NCBI RefSeq assembly: GCF_003597395.2
Contig: NC_133770.1
Location: forward strand, 77,683,013 to 77,747,012
Direction: 5' to 3'
DNA from: Chelonoidis abingdonii
Taxonomy: Eukaryota; Chordata; Testudines; Testudinidae
Length of the DNA stretch: 64,000 nucleotides
The notes beneath the pieces were generated by a model that did not search any database, was not told the origin of the DNA, and worked only from the letters and a program-made list of their open reading frames with translations. A program made the position numbers and the translations under genes. The number at the start of each line of letters is the position of its first letter. Position 1 is the stretch's first letter. Below are positions 11,070-23,255 of the stretch, piece by piece.

Positions 11070-11650
11070 CAGTGGTCCCCAACGCGGTGCCCGTGGGTGC
11101 CATGACACCTGCCGGGGCATTTATGTGCGCCCGCCTAGTGCCCAGCAGGGGAGAGAAGCTGCAGCCCCACCCTTGCCGGGGACAGAGAATGCCGGCGCCT
11201 GCAGCCTGCAGCCCTGGTCTTCTCGGTCCCTAGCAGGTGCCGGGCCATGGCTTAAGCTGGAGAGAAGCTGCGGACCCGCACCTGCCGGGGACAGAGAACT
11301 CCAGAGCTGCAGGCTTCATTCTATGTTAAAGTAAGAATAATAAATATATTTGGACCAGCAGTTCTACAATGTTTTACTTTTTAAAAATAAATAAGATGAA
11401 AACTGTTTATGATATTTAATTAGTAAAAACTCCATAATTTTTCTTACAAGTAGATAAAAAACAGCAAATTCACATGGCAAAGTGAAAGAGTAATTGACGA
11501 ATAATTTAATTAATACCGTTGACATGTAAAATTACCCTACTTATCTTATGGATTCATATATTATGTAATATTAAATGTGATGTTTTTCATACTATTTAAT
11601 GTACAAATACAAAATAAGCCTTGAAAACATGAATGTGCTGGGGACCATTG
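11070..11650. mobile_element. hAT non-autonomous element with 8-bp TSD
   Basis: The element starts CAGTGGTCCCCAAC and ends GGGGACCATTG, an inverted terminal pair. It is flanked by a perfect 8-bp direct repeat ccttagat (11062-11069 and 11651-11658). The 8-bp duplication and CAG-type ends assign it to the hAT superfamily. The left 260 bases are GC-rich, the right part AT-rich. There is no transposase, so it needed an enzyme in trans. Confidence 0.9.
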
Positions 11651-11658
11651 CCTTAGAT

Positions 11659-12207
11659 TTTTGTTATCGGTGCATTATACTGCAGCATACAGGGATTCTT
11701 GTTTGTTTGTTTGTTTTTTATTCAAAAATATTAAAAATGTAACGTGAGGTGGCATATTCTCCCCTGTCAGTTTTATTTTATTTTTGCATAAGATGATATT
11801 TCCATGAATGGATGTGAGTTCTTTCTCCCCTGAGACTTCAGTTGACTGGCTAAAACCATCTGTTTAGATGCTTTTAGTGCCTATTTAATTGATAATCAAG
11901 ACTGAGTCCTGATGTTTAGCACATTTGACTTGCCTGTTAGTAAACTGCATTCCCACACTAAACTGTGGAAGCAAAGACTATACAGAGAAAGAAATCCCTG
12001 AATTATAATAAAACTGTCAATTTGTACTTTCTGCAAGTATCTGTTAGTAGCCCTTGTGATTGCTAAGGGCTAGATTGTGTTGTTTAGGCAAAGCCTTGCA
12101 TTGTAGGGTGGTTCAGAGCCACACTGCCTGAAGGTGAACATCAGGGGCATTCTGTCTGAAGATGCCGGACTATTTCTTGGAGCTCCCTAGCGTCCAGAGT
12201 TAGTATG
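11659..12207. other. Unassigned sequence
   Basis: No gene or recognisable element was found; a short (GTTT)n run lies near 11701. Confidence 0.4.
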
Positions 12208-12270
12208 AAATTCTGTCCCCCAGAAAGTCAATGGCAAAACTTCTGTTGACTTCAGTGGGGCTAGGATTTC
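12208..12270. repeat. Short palindromic dispersed repeat
   Basis: The segment from gaaattctg to ggatttc folds on itself around gtcaatggcaaaac/gttgac. Related copies occur at 10258-10311, 24617-24680, 55379-55442, 55603-55660 and 59353-59416. Confidence 0.6.
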
Positions 12271-15200
12271 ATCTTATATCCTATCTCTTTAAGGGGAGCA
12301 GCATACTTCTTCCCCCATCTCCACATGGCCAGACAGCTCTTCTCCCTGCCTCTCTGTGTCCCCTCTGGGGAACTGTACACTCTGAGATTGGCTTACAAAT
12401 CATGAGATTTTGCAGAGTAATACACGTTGGATTCTTTTAGTTTGCCTTCTGTTTTTTGAGCCTTTAGGGGGTCACATTTTCAAGCTTATCTCTGCAACCA
12501 TGAGGGCTGGAAACATGTTTTTTAAAAGAAAAGTTGAGATTTTTATGTAATCACATGACTCCAAGAGCTGTCACTTTAAGGTAAACATGAAATATTGCAA
12601 GTCTAGCAGTAAAATCACAAATGTTGGCAAGACTGAGCCATTTCCTCTCCTGTAACTCTGCATTGCCCTTACAGGTCGTATGGGATGGAAGATCCTTTTA
12701 TATCCCCATACATCTTGTATCTCAACTGTTTAAATTGTTAGAATTAGAATGTTCTTTTCTACTACAAGAAACCTCCAGTCTGCAGATTTTGTCCTTTATG
12801 TTTTGGGAGGTGTAAAATACTGACTAAAGTGTGGGGGGAAATAAGTTTTCTTTGTATAACAAATGTCAATTGGTGATTGTTATTCTGTAGGAAGGCCCAG
12901 CTCCAGAAGCAACCCTGTGACTGGCTAAGTTGGCTTTTCCCCTGCTTTGTGTTGCTTACTATAGAATGCTAGAACGTGATCTGGCGCATATTCAGTACAA
13001 CCAATCCTGTAGATGTTTATATGCATGTGAGTTCACATGGGTAAAGGCATTCATGTGCATGTGTTTGCTGAATTCAGCCTTATTACTGCAAGCAAAATTT
13101 AAATGACTCTTTGCAGCAGAAATTGGAGGTGAGGGTTGACATTTTTTTTTTATAAATGCATACAGGGGCCATGACAGGTTATTACACTTGTAGACTGAGA
13201 GCTGTGATAAGTAATCACACAGATTTTTCTATCCTTGCTGCTGCTATCACTGCGGCTTAGGTTGCAGCTAAGAATTACTCTCACAAGCTTAATGGTGAAA
13301 GACGGGTATTTTCAACTGCTACAGCATCTGCACATGAATCCTCTGTTTGACACACATCAAGTTTGTGAATGCAGCAATTTTAATTAGAAGGTATATTATT
13401 CAAAATATTCAGTATTATTCTCTTCCCTTTGAAACACCATACATATACTTTTCAGGGCCAAGGCACATCTGTATGGGGCTGGAGAGGTTTCCACTGATTA
13501 TGCCCATACTATATCTGTTCTGTGAATAGAGAACTTTACTATCCAGCTGTCAGGCCAATAGGGACTCCCTCTCCCAGGTTTATTTCTAACATATAAAACC
13601 CTCTTATTTTTGGGTTTGTGAATTAATTGCAAATATTTTCTTTGGGCTAAAATGTGGTGCTGTACACATTCTTAGAATGGGAGACTTTTTTGTTGCTAAA
13701 ATAATCAGTTCAGCAGTTTGCTTGCTTTTTAGAGAGCATTCAGTTTGGGACCTTTTCCTTGTTATGATGTAGTTTATTTTTTATAATTAATATTTGAACA
13801 ATCTACCCTTTCATCATGCCCTGCATGCATGCAGCAGAGGACAAAGTTTGCCCCTTTTTAGTCCATAAAAGGCTTGACCAGTAGTTCTTGCACAACTAAA
13901 ACGTCTATTGAAGTGAAGGATTCAATCCTCAGGCATTGCTCAGCAAATCTGAAGAAGTAGTAGTGGTGGCAAAGTGGCTTTATGGTATTTTTTCACTGCC
14001 CTTGCTCTGTGAATAATCCCCCACCCCACCCCTGGGAGCCAGTTTGACCCATTGCATAACTGTGGCTGCTTTAAATTATGTTGGCTTGTTCCATCCCTAA
14101 AGGTTGGTATGCTGTCTGGGTGCTTCAGCCATGTCCCCACTTGCCCTGACACCCATATGCCAGGGAAAGCCTCAGCTGTCTAATGCAGGATTAGACTCCA
14201 TATGAAATAACTCCTCTGGGTTTCCTTTTAATATATTTTCTGAATGCTAAATATCCATTACTACACCCACACAGCTTACTGTTTCATGGTGTTTTCTAGG
14301 AAGTATCTTTTATTAGCATAATAACTGCTCAGTGACATGTTATATTGTATTGTCAAAGATCCATGTATTAATGTTTCCATAGTTCTGATGACATGATATA
14401 CTGTGTTACTGTAATTTTGGCACAGATTATGTTAAACAGTTACATACCATCCAATGACACCAAACCTTACAGTGGTCTAATATGGAGCTTTTGTAATTTG
14501 TCATAGAATGTATGTACAAGAATGCCAAACCTCAGAGTACTTTGATGCTTCTCAAATTGTTTGAGAAAGAAGAAGCAGGAATTCATTCATAAATTTTTTC
14601 ACATTTACTTTTAGGTTTATTTATTTTAAAATTGTTTAAGCCTCGCTTATGTACTGTCTTTAAGCAATGCAAGTCTTCAAGGGCCGACATGCCTGCCTTA
14701 ACTCTCTTTATCCTTTTTTTATTTATTGAATGGCTTTGTATAAAGATTAACCGACTTTACTCACTGTTTACTGTTATTTCCTTGGCTTTTAAACTAGGAC
14801 TCTAAGCGCTTCGATAAAGTGATCGAAAGGTTGTCTGGTTTCATTGTTACTCCTTTCAGAATCTCTTGTATCCTCTAGTGAAATGTTATCTCGGACTTTG
14901 TTATAGTAATAGTCCTCAGTGATTCTGAACAGGTACACTTTTGTCTTATATTCTAAGAATACAATTAGGGGACACTGTTCTCTTTCACTAGCACGACATT
15001 GTCACAAAAGCAACCCTAAATCAGGAGAATGGCTGTCACTACATGGATATCAATAGATCTTACGCCTCCTCCTGCCTGAGAAAAAAATGGGGTAGGGGAA
15101 CAAAGTAAAAGAAGAATCTCCTCCCCCTGCCATTATATGTGACAACAGTGAGACTATTCTCATCTTTCTGAAACATAGCGCACATCATCATATGGCTTAG

Positions 15201-15649
15201 GAAACCGACTGTTGTTCTTGGACATACACATATAGTAGCTGACTATCCATGGGAAGCACCCGAGATCCAAGCTTTAGCCTATCCTAAAAATATTTATTTA
15301 ATTTAATGATTTTATATTAGCACATCATGTTTATCTGATTTGTGTAGGTAGAATTACTGAATCAGTATTTTCAGTTTACAAATAAAACCCTTGGCTTCCA
15401 GGAAAATATTTCATCCTGCAGCTTGCTCTTTAATGCTGACCACTTCTTGACAATGATCTGACTTCCATGGACGTTTAATACATAGGTGAATGCTGAATCT
15501 GCAGATCATGCCGTTTCTGCCACAGACACATTTTTTCAGTTATTTGTATTGGGGAGAAAATATTTTATTGGGGCTAGATTTGTGAGAATTTATTTGTGAA
15601 TTTATTTGAGAGTAAGGGTTACACCCTTAGTATCTGAGCTTCTTTTGGT
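12271..15649. other. Unassigned AT-rich sequence
   Basis: A 3.4-kb stretch without recognisable genes, RNA genes or transposable elements. Short open frames have no conserved motifs. It could be intronic or intergenic. Confidence 0.45.
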
Positions 15650-15749
15650 TTCACCTCTGTAGACATGGGATGAAGTTTCCAAAAGTGCCTGGGTGACTTA
15701 GGAATCTGAAATCAATTTTCCAAAGAGAGGTAGGCACTTAGAAGACTCA

Positions 15750-16010
15750 GGGCAAGTCTGCGCTACAGCGTTACATTGGTGCAGCTGCACCGATGCAGCA
15801 GCGCTGCTGTACCACATCTGGTGCAGATGTGTTATGCTGATGGGAGAGCACTCTGCCTTGGCGAGAAGTGTAAGCTATGTCAGCAGGAGAGTGTCTACCT
15901 CTAACAGTGCAGGTGTGGACAGCGCAAAAATTGTGTCACTCAGGAGGAAGGCTTTTTCACATCCCCGAGTGACATAAGTTAGATCGATATACCCGGTAGT
16001 GTAGACCTGC
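15750..16010. mobile_element. MITE, CTACAC-terminal family
   Basis: It starts gggcaagtctgcgctac and ends gtagtgtagacctgc, an imperfect inverted pair. It is 261 bp, non-coding and internally palindromic (gtgcagctgcac near 15780). No clean target duplication is visible. Confidence 0.6.
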
Positions 16011-16049
16011 GATAAGTCTCATTGAAAGTCAGTAGGACATAAGATCTGA

Positions 16050-16322
16050 GGATATGTCTGCACTGCGGCTGGGAGTAAGCCTCCCCGCCAAGAAGGTAGA
16101 CTCACACTAGTGGGGCTTGAGTGAGCACACTAAAAATAGTAGTCTGGACATTGAGGTTTGGGCTGCAGCTTGGGCTCTCAAGCCCATGTGACTCCCTAGA
16201 CTTGAGAGCCCAAGCTGCTATGGCCACATGGTTATTTTTAGCCTGCTAGCTTGAGCCCTGCTTCTGAGAGTCTGTCTACCCCATCTGGGAGACACGCTTC
16301 CAGCTGCAGTGTAAATGCATCC
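16050..16322. mobile_element. PIF/Harbinger-like MITE
   Basis: It starts ggatatgtctgcactgc and ends gcagtgtaaatgcatcc, inverted repeats next to tga (16047-16049) and tta (16323-16325), a possible decayed 3-bp target site. The interior has a large palindrome (ttgggctctcaagc against gagagcccaagc). It belongs to the same family as 27984-28262. Confidence 0.65.
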
Positions 16323-16400
16323 TTAAGTGCTGACGTCAGTTTTGATAATGGGGCTTCGGCTCCTCAGCCATATAGGCACGTTTGAAAATGTTACTCCTAG

Positions 16401-17085
16401 GCTTCAAGTTTGGCTAAGGATCCAAGTGAAATGAGTTCAGTGATTTATTGAAATGAGCTAGCAGACATTTGCCCACATTAGCAAATCACTATGCTATTAG
16501 TAGTCTGGGCTGAAGAGAGAATAGCATAATAGTATTGTTTAATATTTAGTATATTGGAGCACCTGTATGGAGAAGCTTGCCCTTATTGTGCTTAGATCTA
16601 ACAAGGGGTGTTAGGCCTTCAGTTTGAAGAGTAAGAAAGTAAATTATAATTATAAGAGAGAGAGGGAAAAGAAACATATATTCTTTATATATTTCATAAC
16701 GTTTTTGTACTAGCATTTTCAGTTAGGTTGTTAATGATTTATAATATTTTTATATGGCTTCGATCTGTAGTGTAGTGTTCATCACTTCAAAGGGTCATAG
16801 AAAAGTGTAGTATTTACTATATTTATGAGAGTTCTAAATAATATATTCCTCATGATAGCTATCCACGGACCACATGGATTGACAGATTTACAGCAATTTA
16901 AACAACAGCTACTGCAAAGTAAAGAGTGTGCTCGTGGGCCTCAGTCCTGACCTGGAGAAACTAACTGTAGGGACAGAAGGATAGTTCCTCCTCTGTGCCC
17001 ATCAGTCTTTAGTATCTCCACTGAGATTGCTAGTTTAATGGGTATTTGTGATTTAAATAAAAGTTTCTGTACATCTGAGGTAAAT
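16401..17085. other. Unassigned AT-rich sequence
   Basis: Nothing recognisable was found. Confidence 0.4.
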
Positions 17086-17846
17086 CTAGCTGTCAAGGTT
17101 TTTTCCTCACTTTGAACTTTAGGGTTCAAGAAGTGGGGACCTGCATGATCACTTCTAAGCTTAATTACTAGCTTAAATCTGATACGCTGCCACCAGCCAG
17201 AAGTCTGTGTCTGGCACACCTTCTGTTCCCCCAAAACCTTCCCTGGGGAACCCAAGACCCAGACTCCTTGGATCTTAAAACAAGGAGGAATTAACCATCC
17301 TCCCTCCTTTCCCCCCCAGACTTTCCCCTCCCTGGGTTGCCTTGGGAAGCTTACACAGATCCAAACTCCTTGGATCTTAAAACAAAGAGGAATTAACCAT
17401 CCCCTCTCCTTTCCCCCCCACCAATCCCTGGTGAGTTTAGACTCAATCCCTTGGATTCTAAAACAAGGAAAATCAATCAGGTTCTTAAAAAGAAAGCTTT
17501 TAATTAAAGAAAGAAAAGGTAAAAATTATCTTTGTAAAATCAGGATGGAAAATGCTTTACAGAGTACTCAAATTCATATAGACTCGAGGACCCCCCCCCC
17601 CGAGCCTTAGATTCAAGTGTACAGCAACAGAGGTAAAAATCCTTCCAAGCAAAAAGACACATTTACAAGTTAAGAAAAACATAGACTAATCCACCCTTGC
17701 CTGGCTATTACTTACTATTTTGAACATGAGAACTGATTCAGAAATTGGGAAGCCTGTGTACGTCGTTGTCCCTCTCAAGTCCTGAGAGGCGAACAACGAA
17801 CCAAAAACAACAGCACATACAAAGACTTCCCTCCACAGATTTGAAA

Positions 17847-20623
17847 CTTGCACAATACAGACATATATCTCTTCCTTTCCAAATGCAAATGGATGGACAT
17901 CATCCCAAATGGACTAAAGGTACAAATCCACTGCTATCTACTAATACCACAGACTACACGTGAGAGATTATCATACTACACAGACCACACGTGAGAGATT
18001 ATGCATACTCTATCAAAGAAACTGAGAACACCTGATCAGGCATCCTATACAGCAAACAGGGAAAACAACCAAAAAGAGCTCTCCAACTGGAGACTCTCAT
18101 AAAACCCAAAACTTCCATAAAAATGGACTTCACTAAAATAAGACGGAGATCTACATTACTCACTTCACCTCTCTACAAAGGAAAAAGATTGTAGCTTCTA
18201 AACTCCTACCTGCCACATAGGGCCACAACCTGGTACCCTTAACCCACCAGCAATATCGTCAATCTATCCAACTACACACTCACCCAGAAGAAATCAGTCT
18301 GTCTCTCTTTCGGGGACTCTCTTTCTGCCCTGCCCCCCACCACCGTACAGTCTGTGGCGATCTGGAAGCCTACTTTCGCCGTCTCCGACTACAAAATACT
18401 TCCAGGACAACACTGATAGTGCACTGTACACAGGTACCCTCCCACCAGCAGCACAAGAAGAAGAACTCCACTGGACTCCTCCTGAGGTCGAAATGACAGT
18501 CTGGTCCTAACATTGACTGCTTCCGCGACGTGCACAGCAGAAATTGGGAAACACACATCGTTGCCCTCATAACCTAAGTCGTGCAGAACACAATGCCATC
18601 CACCGCAGCGCTCAGAAACCACCCTAACATATCCATCAAGAGTCTGAAAAGAGTGCTGTTGTCATCAGCAACAGTCTGACTACCAATAAGGAGGCCGCCA
18701 GACCACTCTCCAATACCAAATTCTACAGGCCACTCCCTCAGATCCCTCGAGGGAAACACAGAAACTGCACATCTACTCGGACACTCCGCTACACTAACAC
18801 CGAACCAAATCAACCATCACCCTCAGAGCCCCGACCAGGTTATTCTATCTACACGCAAGATCCACAACCTGGAAATCGTGACCCCCAATCATCTCGGGCA
18901 TTGGCACTCCCTCACGAAGGAACTGTCTTGATATGTGGACTCTCTCACTCTAGACCCATGCCATCCACCTCCCCAGCTTCTCCGTGAAGCACCACTGGAT
19001 TCCTGGAGAAAACTCACCAATCTTGGTGACCTTCCAGAAATACACCATCCCTAGCCGGACATGGAATGTAGAGGCCTTTACACAACAACATCCTCACCAA
19101 GATGGAAATACAGGCTATTCAGAATAGATCCCTTGATGATGCACCGCAAAAACTGTCTGAGCACTGTGCCTTGATACAACTCACACAACTATTTCAAATT
19201 GTATGCGATATATATCTCCACATATCGAAGTGCACCGCTAATGGGCACCTGCATCGGCCCCACAATATGCCAAATCTTACTGGCTTAACCTTGGAACACG
19301 CTTCCTCAGCTCTCTCCAACTCACCACCCTCTCTCCTAGCCTATCTACACTGATACGATCTTCATCATCCGGCACCCATGTGGAAGGAACTCTGGAAAAT
19401 TCCACCACGATTTCAACAGCTCCCACCTCACCAATCAACCTCAGCCTGACCAATCTACACGGGAGGTCCACTTTCTAAAGACACCCACGGTGCAAATAAG
19501 GATGTCACCTTAACCCACCCTATACCAAAAATCTAACGACCGCTATGCCTACTGTCATGCCTCCAGCTTCATCCCCGGGCACATCACCGATCCATTGTCT
19601 ACAGCCCAAGCACGAGGTACAACACATCGTGCCTCTAACCCCTCAGACACGATAAAACACTAAAATCTCCCACCAAGCATTCTCCAAACTACAATACCTC
19701 GCACGAGGACAAGAAGAGATCAACAAGAGCCAAACGCTGTACCCAGAAGCCTCTTACTGCAAGACAAAACCAAAAAACGCAACAGGACTTCCACTGTCCA
19801 TTCACAGTACATGCCCAGCAAACTCCCTCCAACACACATCAGATTACAACCTCCTGGAACCAAGATCCCACACTTCACAGCCTGGTGGCAGGCCATCCTG
19901 CTCCCCACAGCACCTGCCAACCTGAAGTATTCTCAACTAGAAACAGCAGCACATCACACCATACATAACCTAGCTCAGAACCAAATCCGCAACAAACTCA
20001 TGCAAATCTCGCCACAATCTACACCACGACACCATCACAGACCAAACCAGTCACCACCCTCACCGTGTCATTCACCCTGCACATCCTCAGTGTTATATCG
20101 CGCATCTACCAAGCATAGCCCCTTCACTTATTAGTACAATTCGCCAAAACTGGAACAGTCCTCTAGGAAAGGATATAATGGACAACAATCAAATTAGGAA
20201 TGGCATATACGAAAACTCGTAGGAAACACTTCAAGCTCCCTGGCCACTATAGCAGACCTTAAGGTGCCATCCTGCAGCAAAAAAACTTCAGGACCAGACT
20301 TCAAAGAGAAACTGCTGAGCTTCAGTTCATCTGCAAATTTGACACCATCAGCTCAGGACTGAACAAAGACTGTGAATGGCTTGCCAACTACAGAACCAGT
20401 GTCTCCTCTCTTGGTTTTCACACCTCAGCTGCTAGAACAAGGCCTCATCCTCCCTGATTGAACTAACCTCGTTAGCTCTAGCTTGCTTGCTAGCATATAT
20501 GTACCTCCCCCTGGAAATTTCCACTACATGCATCTGATGAAGTGGGTATTCACCCACGAAAACTCATGCTCCAAAATGTCTGTTAGTCTATAAGGTGCCA
20601 CAGGATCCTCTGCTGCTTTTACA
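17847..20623 (+). pseudogene. Penelope-like retroelement, decayed
   Basis: This 2777-bp insertion is flanked by the 10-bp direct repeat agatttgaaa (17837-17846 and 20624-20633), as expected for target-primed insertion. PLEs encode one protein with a reverse transcriptase and a C-terminal GIY-YIG endonuclease. Here only fragments in different frames remain: an upstream region near 18310-18480 with LPPTT- and LDSS-like pieces, a recognisable RT-distal segment near 19465-19600 (DRYAY, ASSFIPGH), an endonuclease-proximal part near 20040-20300, and a C-terminal tail at 20280-20450 including KKLQ-like codons. Stops and frameshifts are frequent. The 3' end holds the hammerhead-like motif. Confidence 0.75.
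20534..20571 (+). ncRNA. Hammerhead-ribozyme-like fold in PLE
   Basis: CTGATGA lies at 20534-20540, stem II is 20542-20547 with 20552-20557 (GUGGGU/ACCCAC, loop AUUC), and GAAA is at 20558-20561. The short stem III has one mismatch relative to the copy at 81-118. There is again one extra A before stem II and no obvious stem I. Confidence 0.55.
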
Positions 20624-20748
20624 AGATTTGAAAGTATCTTGTCCCCATATTGGTCCTCTGGTCAGATGTCAGCCAGGTTTACTGAGCTTCTTAACCCTTT
20701 ACAGGTAAAAGAGACATTAACCCTTAACCATCTTTTTATGAAACTAGC

Positions 20749-21490
20749 AAACAGCTCTTTTGAAAGTGATTATGAAAATTAAAATGGTAAATGTGCTCAT
20801 TTTTCTTGATCTCACTTGAACATTTTCTATTGACTTCAGTGGAAGCCTGATAGGTTATCAGGGGTAGGATGTTGTACAGAGATGCAGAGACTCACCTGCC
20901 AGCCACATCAGCTGGTTCCTACTACCTCTAACCCAAGATTTGAGGAGCTGTCTGGGCTAAACATAGTTTTTGTGGTGAAATGGAAAAGCGAGAGTGGGGG
21001 GGACACCAAACAAACAACACAAAACCCTACTACAAAGAACACCACAAGCATTAAAAAAAAGTGCTAAGCTCAGGAAAACACTTAGGTTTATGTTTGTTAT
21101 TTAACAATAAAGGCAAGGAGGTATGTTTGGACTGTATCCGGGATAGGACTGTAGGATCCCTAATAATAATGATGATGTCAGTTGCATTTACTGAAACCAA
21201 GTTACTGTAAAACATGATCAATTTATGTTCTGAATTTAACAATTATGAAGTGTTAGAAGTAGTAGGCCAAGTTTTCTACTAGCATAAATTGGTGCAGCTT
21301 GAGGGAGAATGGAGAACTGCTACCTTGTATCTCATCTTTACAAGTAACTGATTTTTGTTTTCCTTTGGAATTCTGGACTTGAAACTGATTTTATTTATTG
21401 GCTTTAGGCTCAGGTTAAACATTGACACACATGCCAGGGTCTCACTGAGTCTGCTGGTCTGATTACCTTGAATCCTTGTATTATGTGACC
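20749..21490. other. Unassigned sequence
   Basis: No gene or clear repeat was found. A short (TAATAA)-type run lies at about 21160-21172. Confidence 0.4.
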
Positions 21491-21498
21491 CTTTCATG

Positions 21499-22683
21499 CA
21501 GGGCCGGTGCAACCATTAGGCAAACTAGGCGTCCGCCTAGGGCACCAAGCAGTAGCAGATTAACAAGGCCCACAAAAAATTGCCGCCCCCCCCCCGCACG
21601 CCAGCACACCTCCGCTTGCTTGCGGCAAACCTCGGAGGGAGGGGGGAGAAGGGGAGTTGTGGTGCACTCTGGGGATGGTGGAGGTGGAGTGATGGTGAGC
21701 TGGGGCAGGGAGTGGTTACCTGCCCCCACAAAAAGTTACTCCCCGCGCCTGCCGGCCCAGGTCATCTGTGCTACCCCGCGAGCACGTCGATACTTTTTTC
21801 TCCCTCCCTCCCTCCCTCCCAGCGCTTTTGCGCAGCGAGCCTGGGAGGGAGTGGGGAGAAGGGGAGTTGCGGCATGCTCGGGGGATGGCAGCGGTGGAGC
21901 GGAGGTGAGCCGGAGCGGGGAACAGTTCCCAGCCCCCCTGGGTTACTCCCCGTGCCCGTGGGCTCCAGCTCACCTCTGCCTCCTACGAGCACGCCGCTAC
22001 TCACTTTTGCGCGGCAAGCCTGGGAGGAAGGAGGGAAGCACGGCGCGCCTGGGAGAGGAGGTGGACCGGGAATTTGGGGAAAGGCAGAGTTGGGGAGGAG
22101 ACGTGAGCAAATTTGCCGCTCCTGAAAATTTGCCGCCATAGGCCTAGGCCTTGGTGGCCTAGGTGATAATACGCTGCTGGCATCAAGATTTGAGGGCACC
22201 AAAAAGCGGTGCCCAAAATGCCTGGGATGCTCACCCAGCGCTGCAGCTTTAATGAGCTCCGGCTGGCTGGGAAGTGATGTCATTCCTCCTCCGGTTGCTG
22301 GGGGCGCTGCGCTGCTCCCTGCTGCTCTGGCTCTTCCCCAGGACCCCCGCCCCTGCCCNCACCCCCTACACTTCCCCCAGAGTTATCATCATCACAACAC
22401 TCATTCTGTAAATAAAAAGACAGACCACACATTCATATAGTGTACTGACATTCTTCTCCGGCCACTGGGGGCGCTGCACTGCTCCCTGCTGCTCTGACTC
22501 TTCTCCAGGGCCCCCGCCACTGCTCAGCCCCGCCCCGCCCCTACTCCCCTGAGCTCTGCAGCAGGAAGTACAGAGACCCTCCCTCAAAGCCAGCCCTGCC
22601 CCCCCATGGAGACCAGGGGCACCATGCCCCTCCCCTGTGGGGGGGGGGCAACGTAAGACCCCAGAATATCTAGGGATGGCCCT
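21499..22683. mobile_element. GC-rich composite, probable hAT-like pieces
   Basis: The left edge is cagggccggtgcaacc and the right edge is ggatggccctg, ends like CAGGGCC-type hAT elements such as 31960-32187. No matching target duplication joins them, so this may be two elements. A 75-bp direct repeat lies at about 22279-22357 and 22450-22525 (both contain ctgctccctgctgctctg). Long open frames here reflect GC richness. One undetermined base (N) is at 22359. Confidence 0.45.
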
Positions 22684-22990
22684 GGTATCTGCCACCCTGC
22701 CCGCAGCCAGCCCCTGCTGCACCCCCTGCCCTGCCTGCAGCCAGCCCCAAACCTCCTGCCCTGCCTGCAGCCAGCCCCACACGCCTGTCTCCAGCCAGCC
22801 CCTACCGCACCCCTCTGCCTCCAGCCAGCCCTTTCTGCACCCCCCCTGCCCTGCATGCAGCCAGCCTCGCACTCCCCTGCCCTGCATGCAGCCAGCCCCA
22901 CACCCCCTGTCTCCAACCAGCCCCTGCTGCACCCCCTCTACCCTGCTCACAGCCAGCCCTGCACCCCCTGTCTCCAGCCAGCCGCTGCTG
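22684..22990. repeat. Minisatellite of ~30-bp C-rich units
   Basis: About ten diverged units of the form ctgccctgcctgcagccagc plus a C-rich spacer lie head to tail. Both strands are open in several frames for this reason alone. Confidence 0.85.
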
Positions 22991-23054
22991 GGTCAGCACT
23001 GTGAAGCCAAGAGTCTGAAAGCAGAAGTGAGTTGTAGAGGGGAGGGGAGAAGAG

Positions 23055-23106
23055 GAGGTAGGTAGGTAGGTAGGTAGTAGGTAGGCAGGTAGGTAGGTAA
23101 GTAAGT
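23055..23106. repeat. (TAGG)n microsatellite
   Basis: About twelve tetranucleotide units with small interruptions. Confidence 0.9.
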
Positions 23107-23177
23107 GCCATAAGGCACCCAGGGCGGGGAGAAGGGGGTGTCAGGATTCTGCCTTGGAATAGGACTCTAGTAAGAAG

Positions 23178-23178
<1 letters not shown>

Positions 23179-23253
<75 letters not shown>
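23179..23253. repeat. (TG)n microsatellite
   Basis: An uninterrupted run of about 37 GT/TG units, likely polymorphic in length. Confidence 0.95.

Positions 23254-23255
<2 letters not shown>

Larger units (their letters stand above)
15650..16400. repeat. Ancient reptile repeat interrupted by two MITEs
   Basis: The outer parts (15655-15749, 16011-16049 and 16323-16400) carry related motifs such as ccaaaagtgcc, cattgaaagtc and gtttgaaaatg. They look like one old dispersed repeat, also seen at 61253-61345, split by the two MITEs listed next. Confidence 0.45.
17091..20743 (-). mobile_element. Solo LTR, antisense, carrying a PLE insertion
   Basis: The LTR is in two parts, 17091-17846 and 20634-20743, separated by a PLE. 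It begins TGTCAAGG, ends TTATGAAA, and is flanked by the 5-bp direct repeat ctagc (17086-17090 and 20744-20748). Its right-end sequence (aaccctttacaggtaaaag) is the reverse complement of the start of the LTR at 29283-30188, and both share ccttccctgggg-type segments, so they are one family in opposite orientations. The LTR is about 860 bp without the insertion. No internal gag, pol or env remains. Confidence 0.85.

Noticed and set aside
18370..18813. Minus-strand frames of 66-79 codons
   Set aside because: They are antisense to the decayed PLE and have no independent support.
21476..22141. 221-codon open frame and several overlapping frames on both strands
   Set aside because: They lie in a GC-rich non-coding transposon block where stop codons are rare. 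Low-complexity Gly, Pro, Arg and Ser content and no domain signal.
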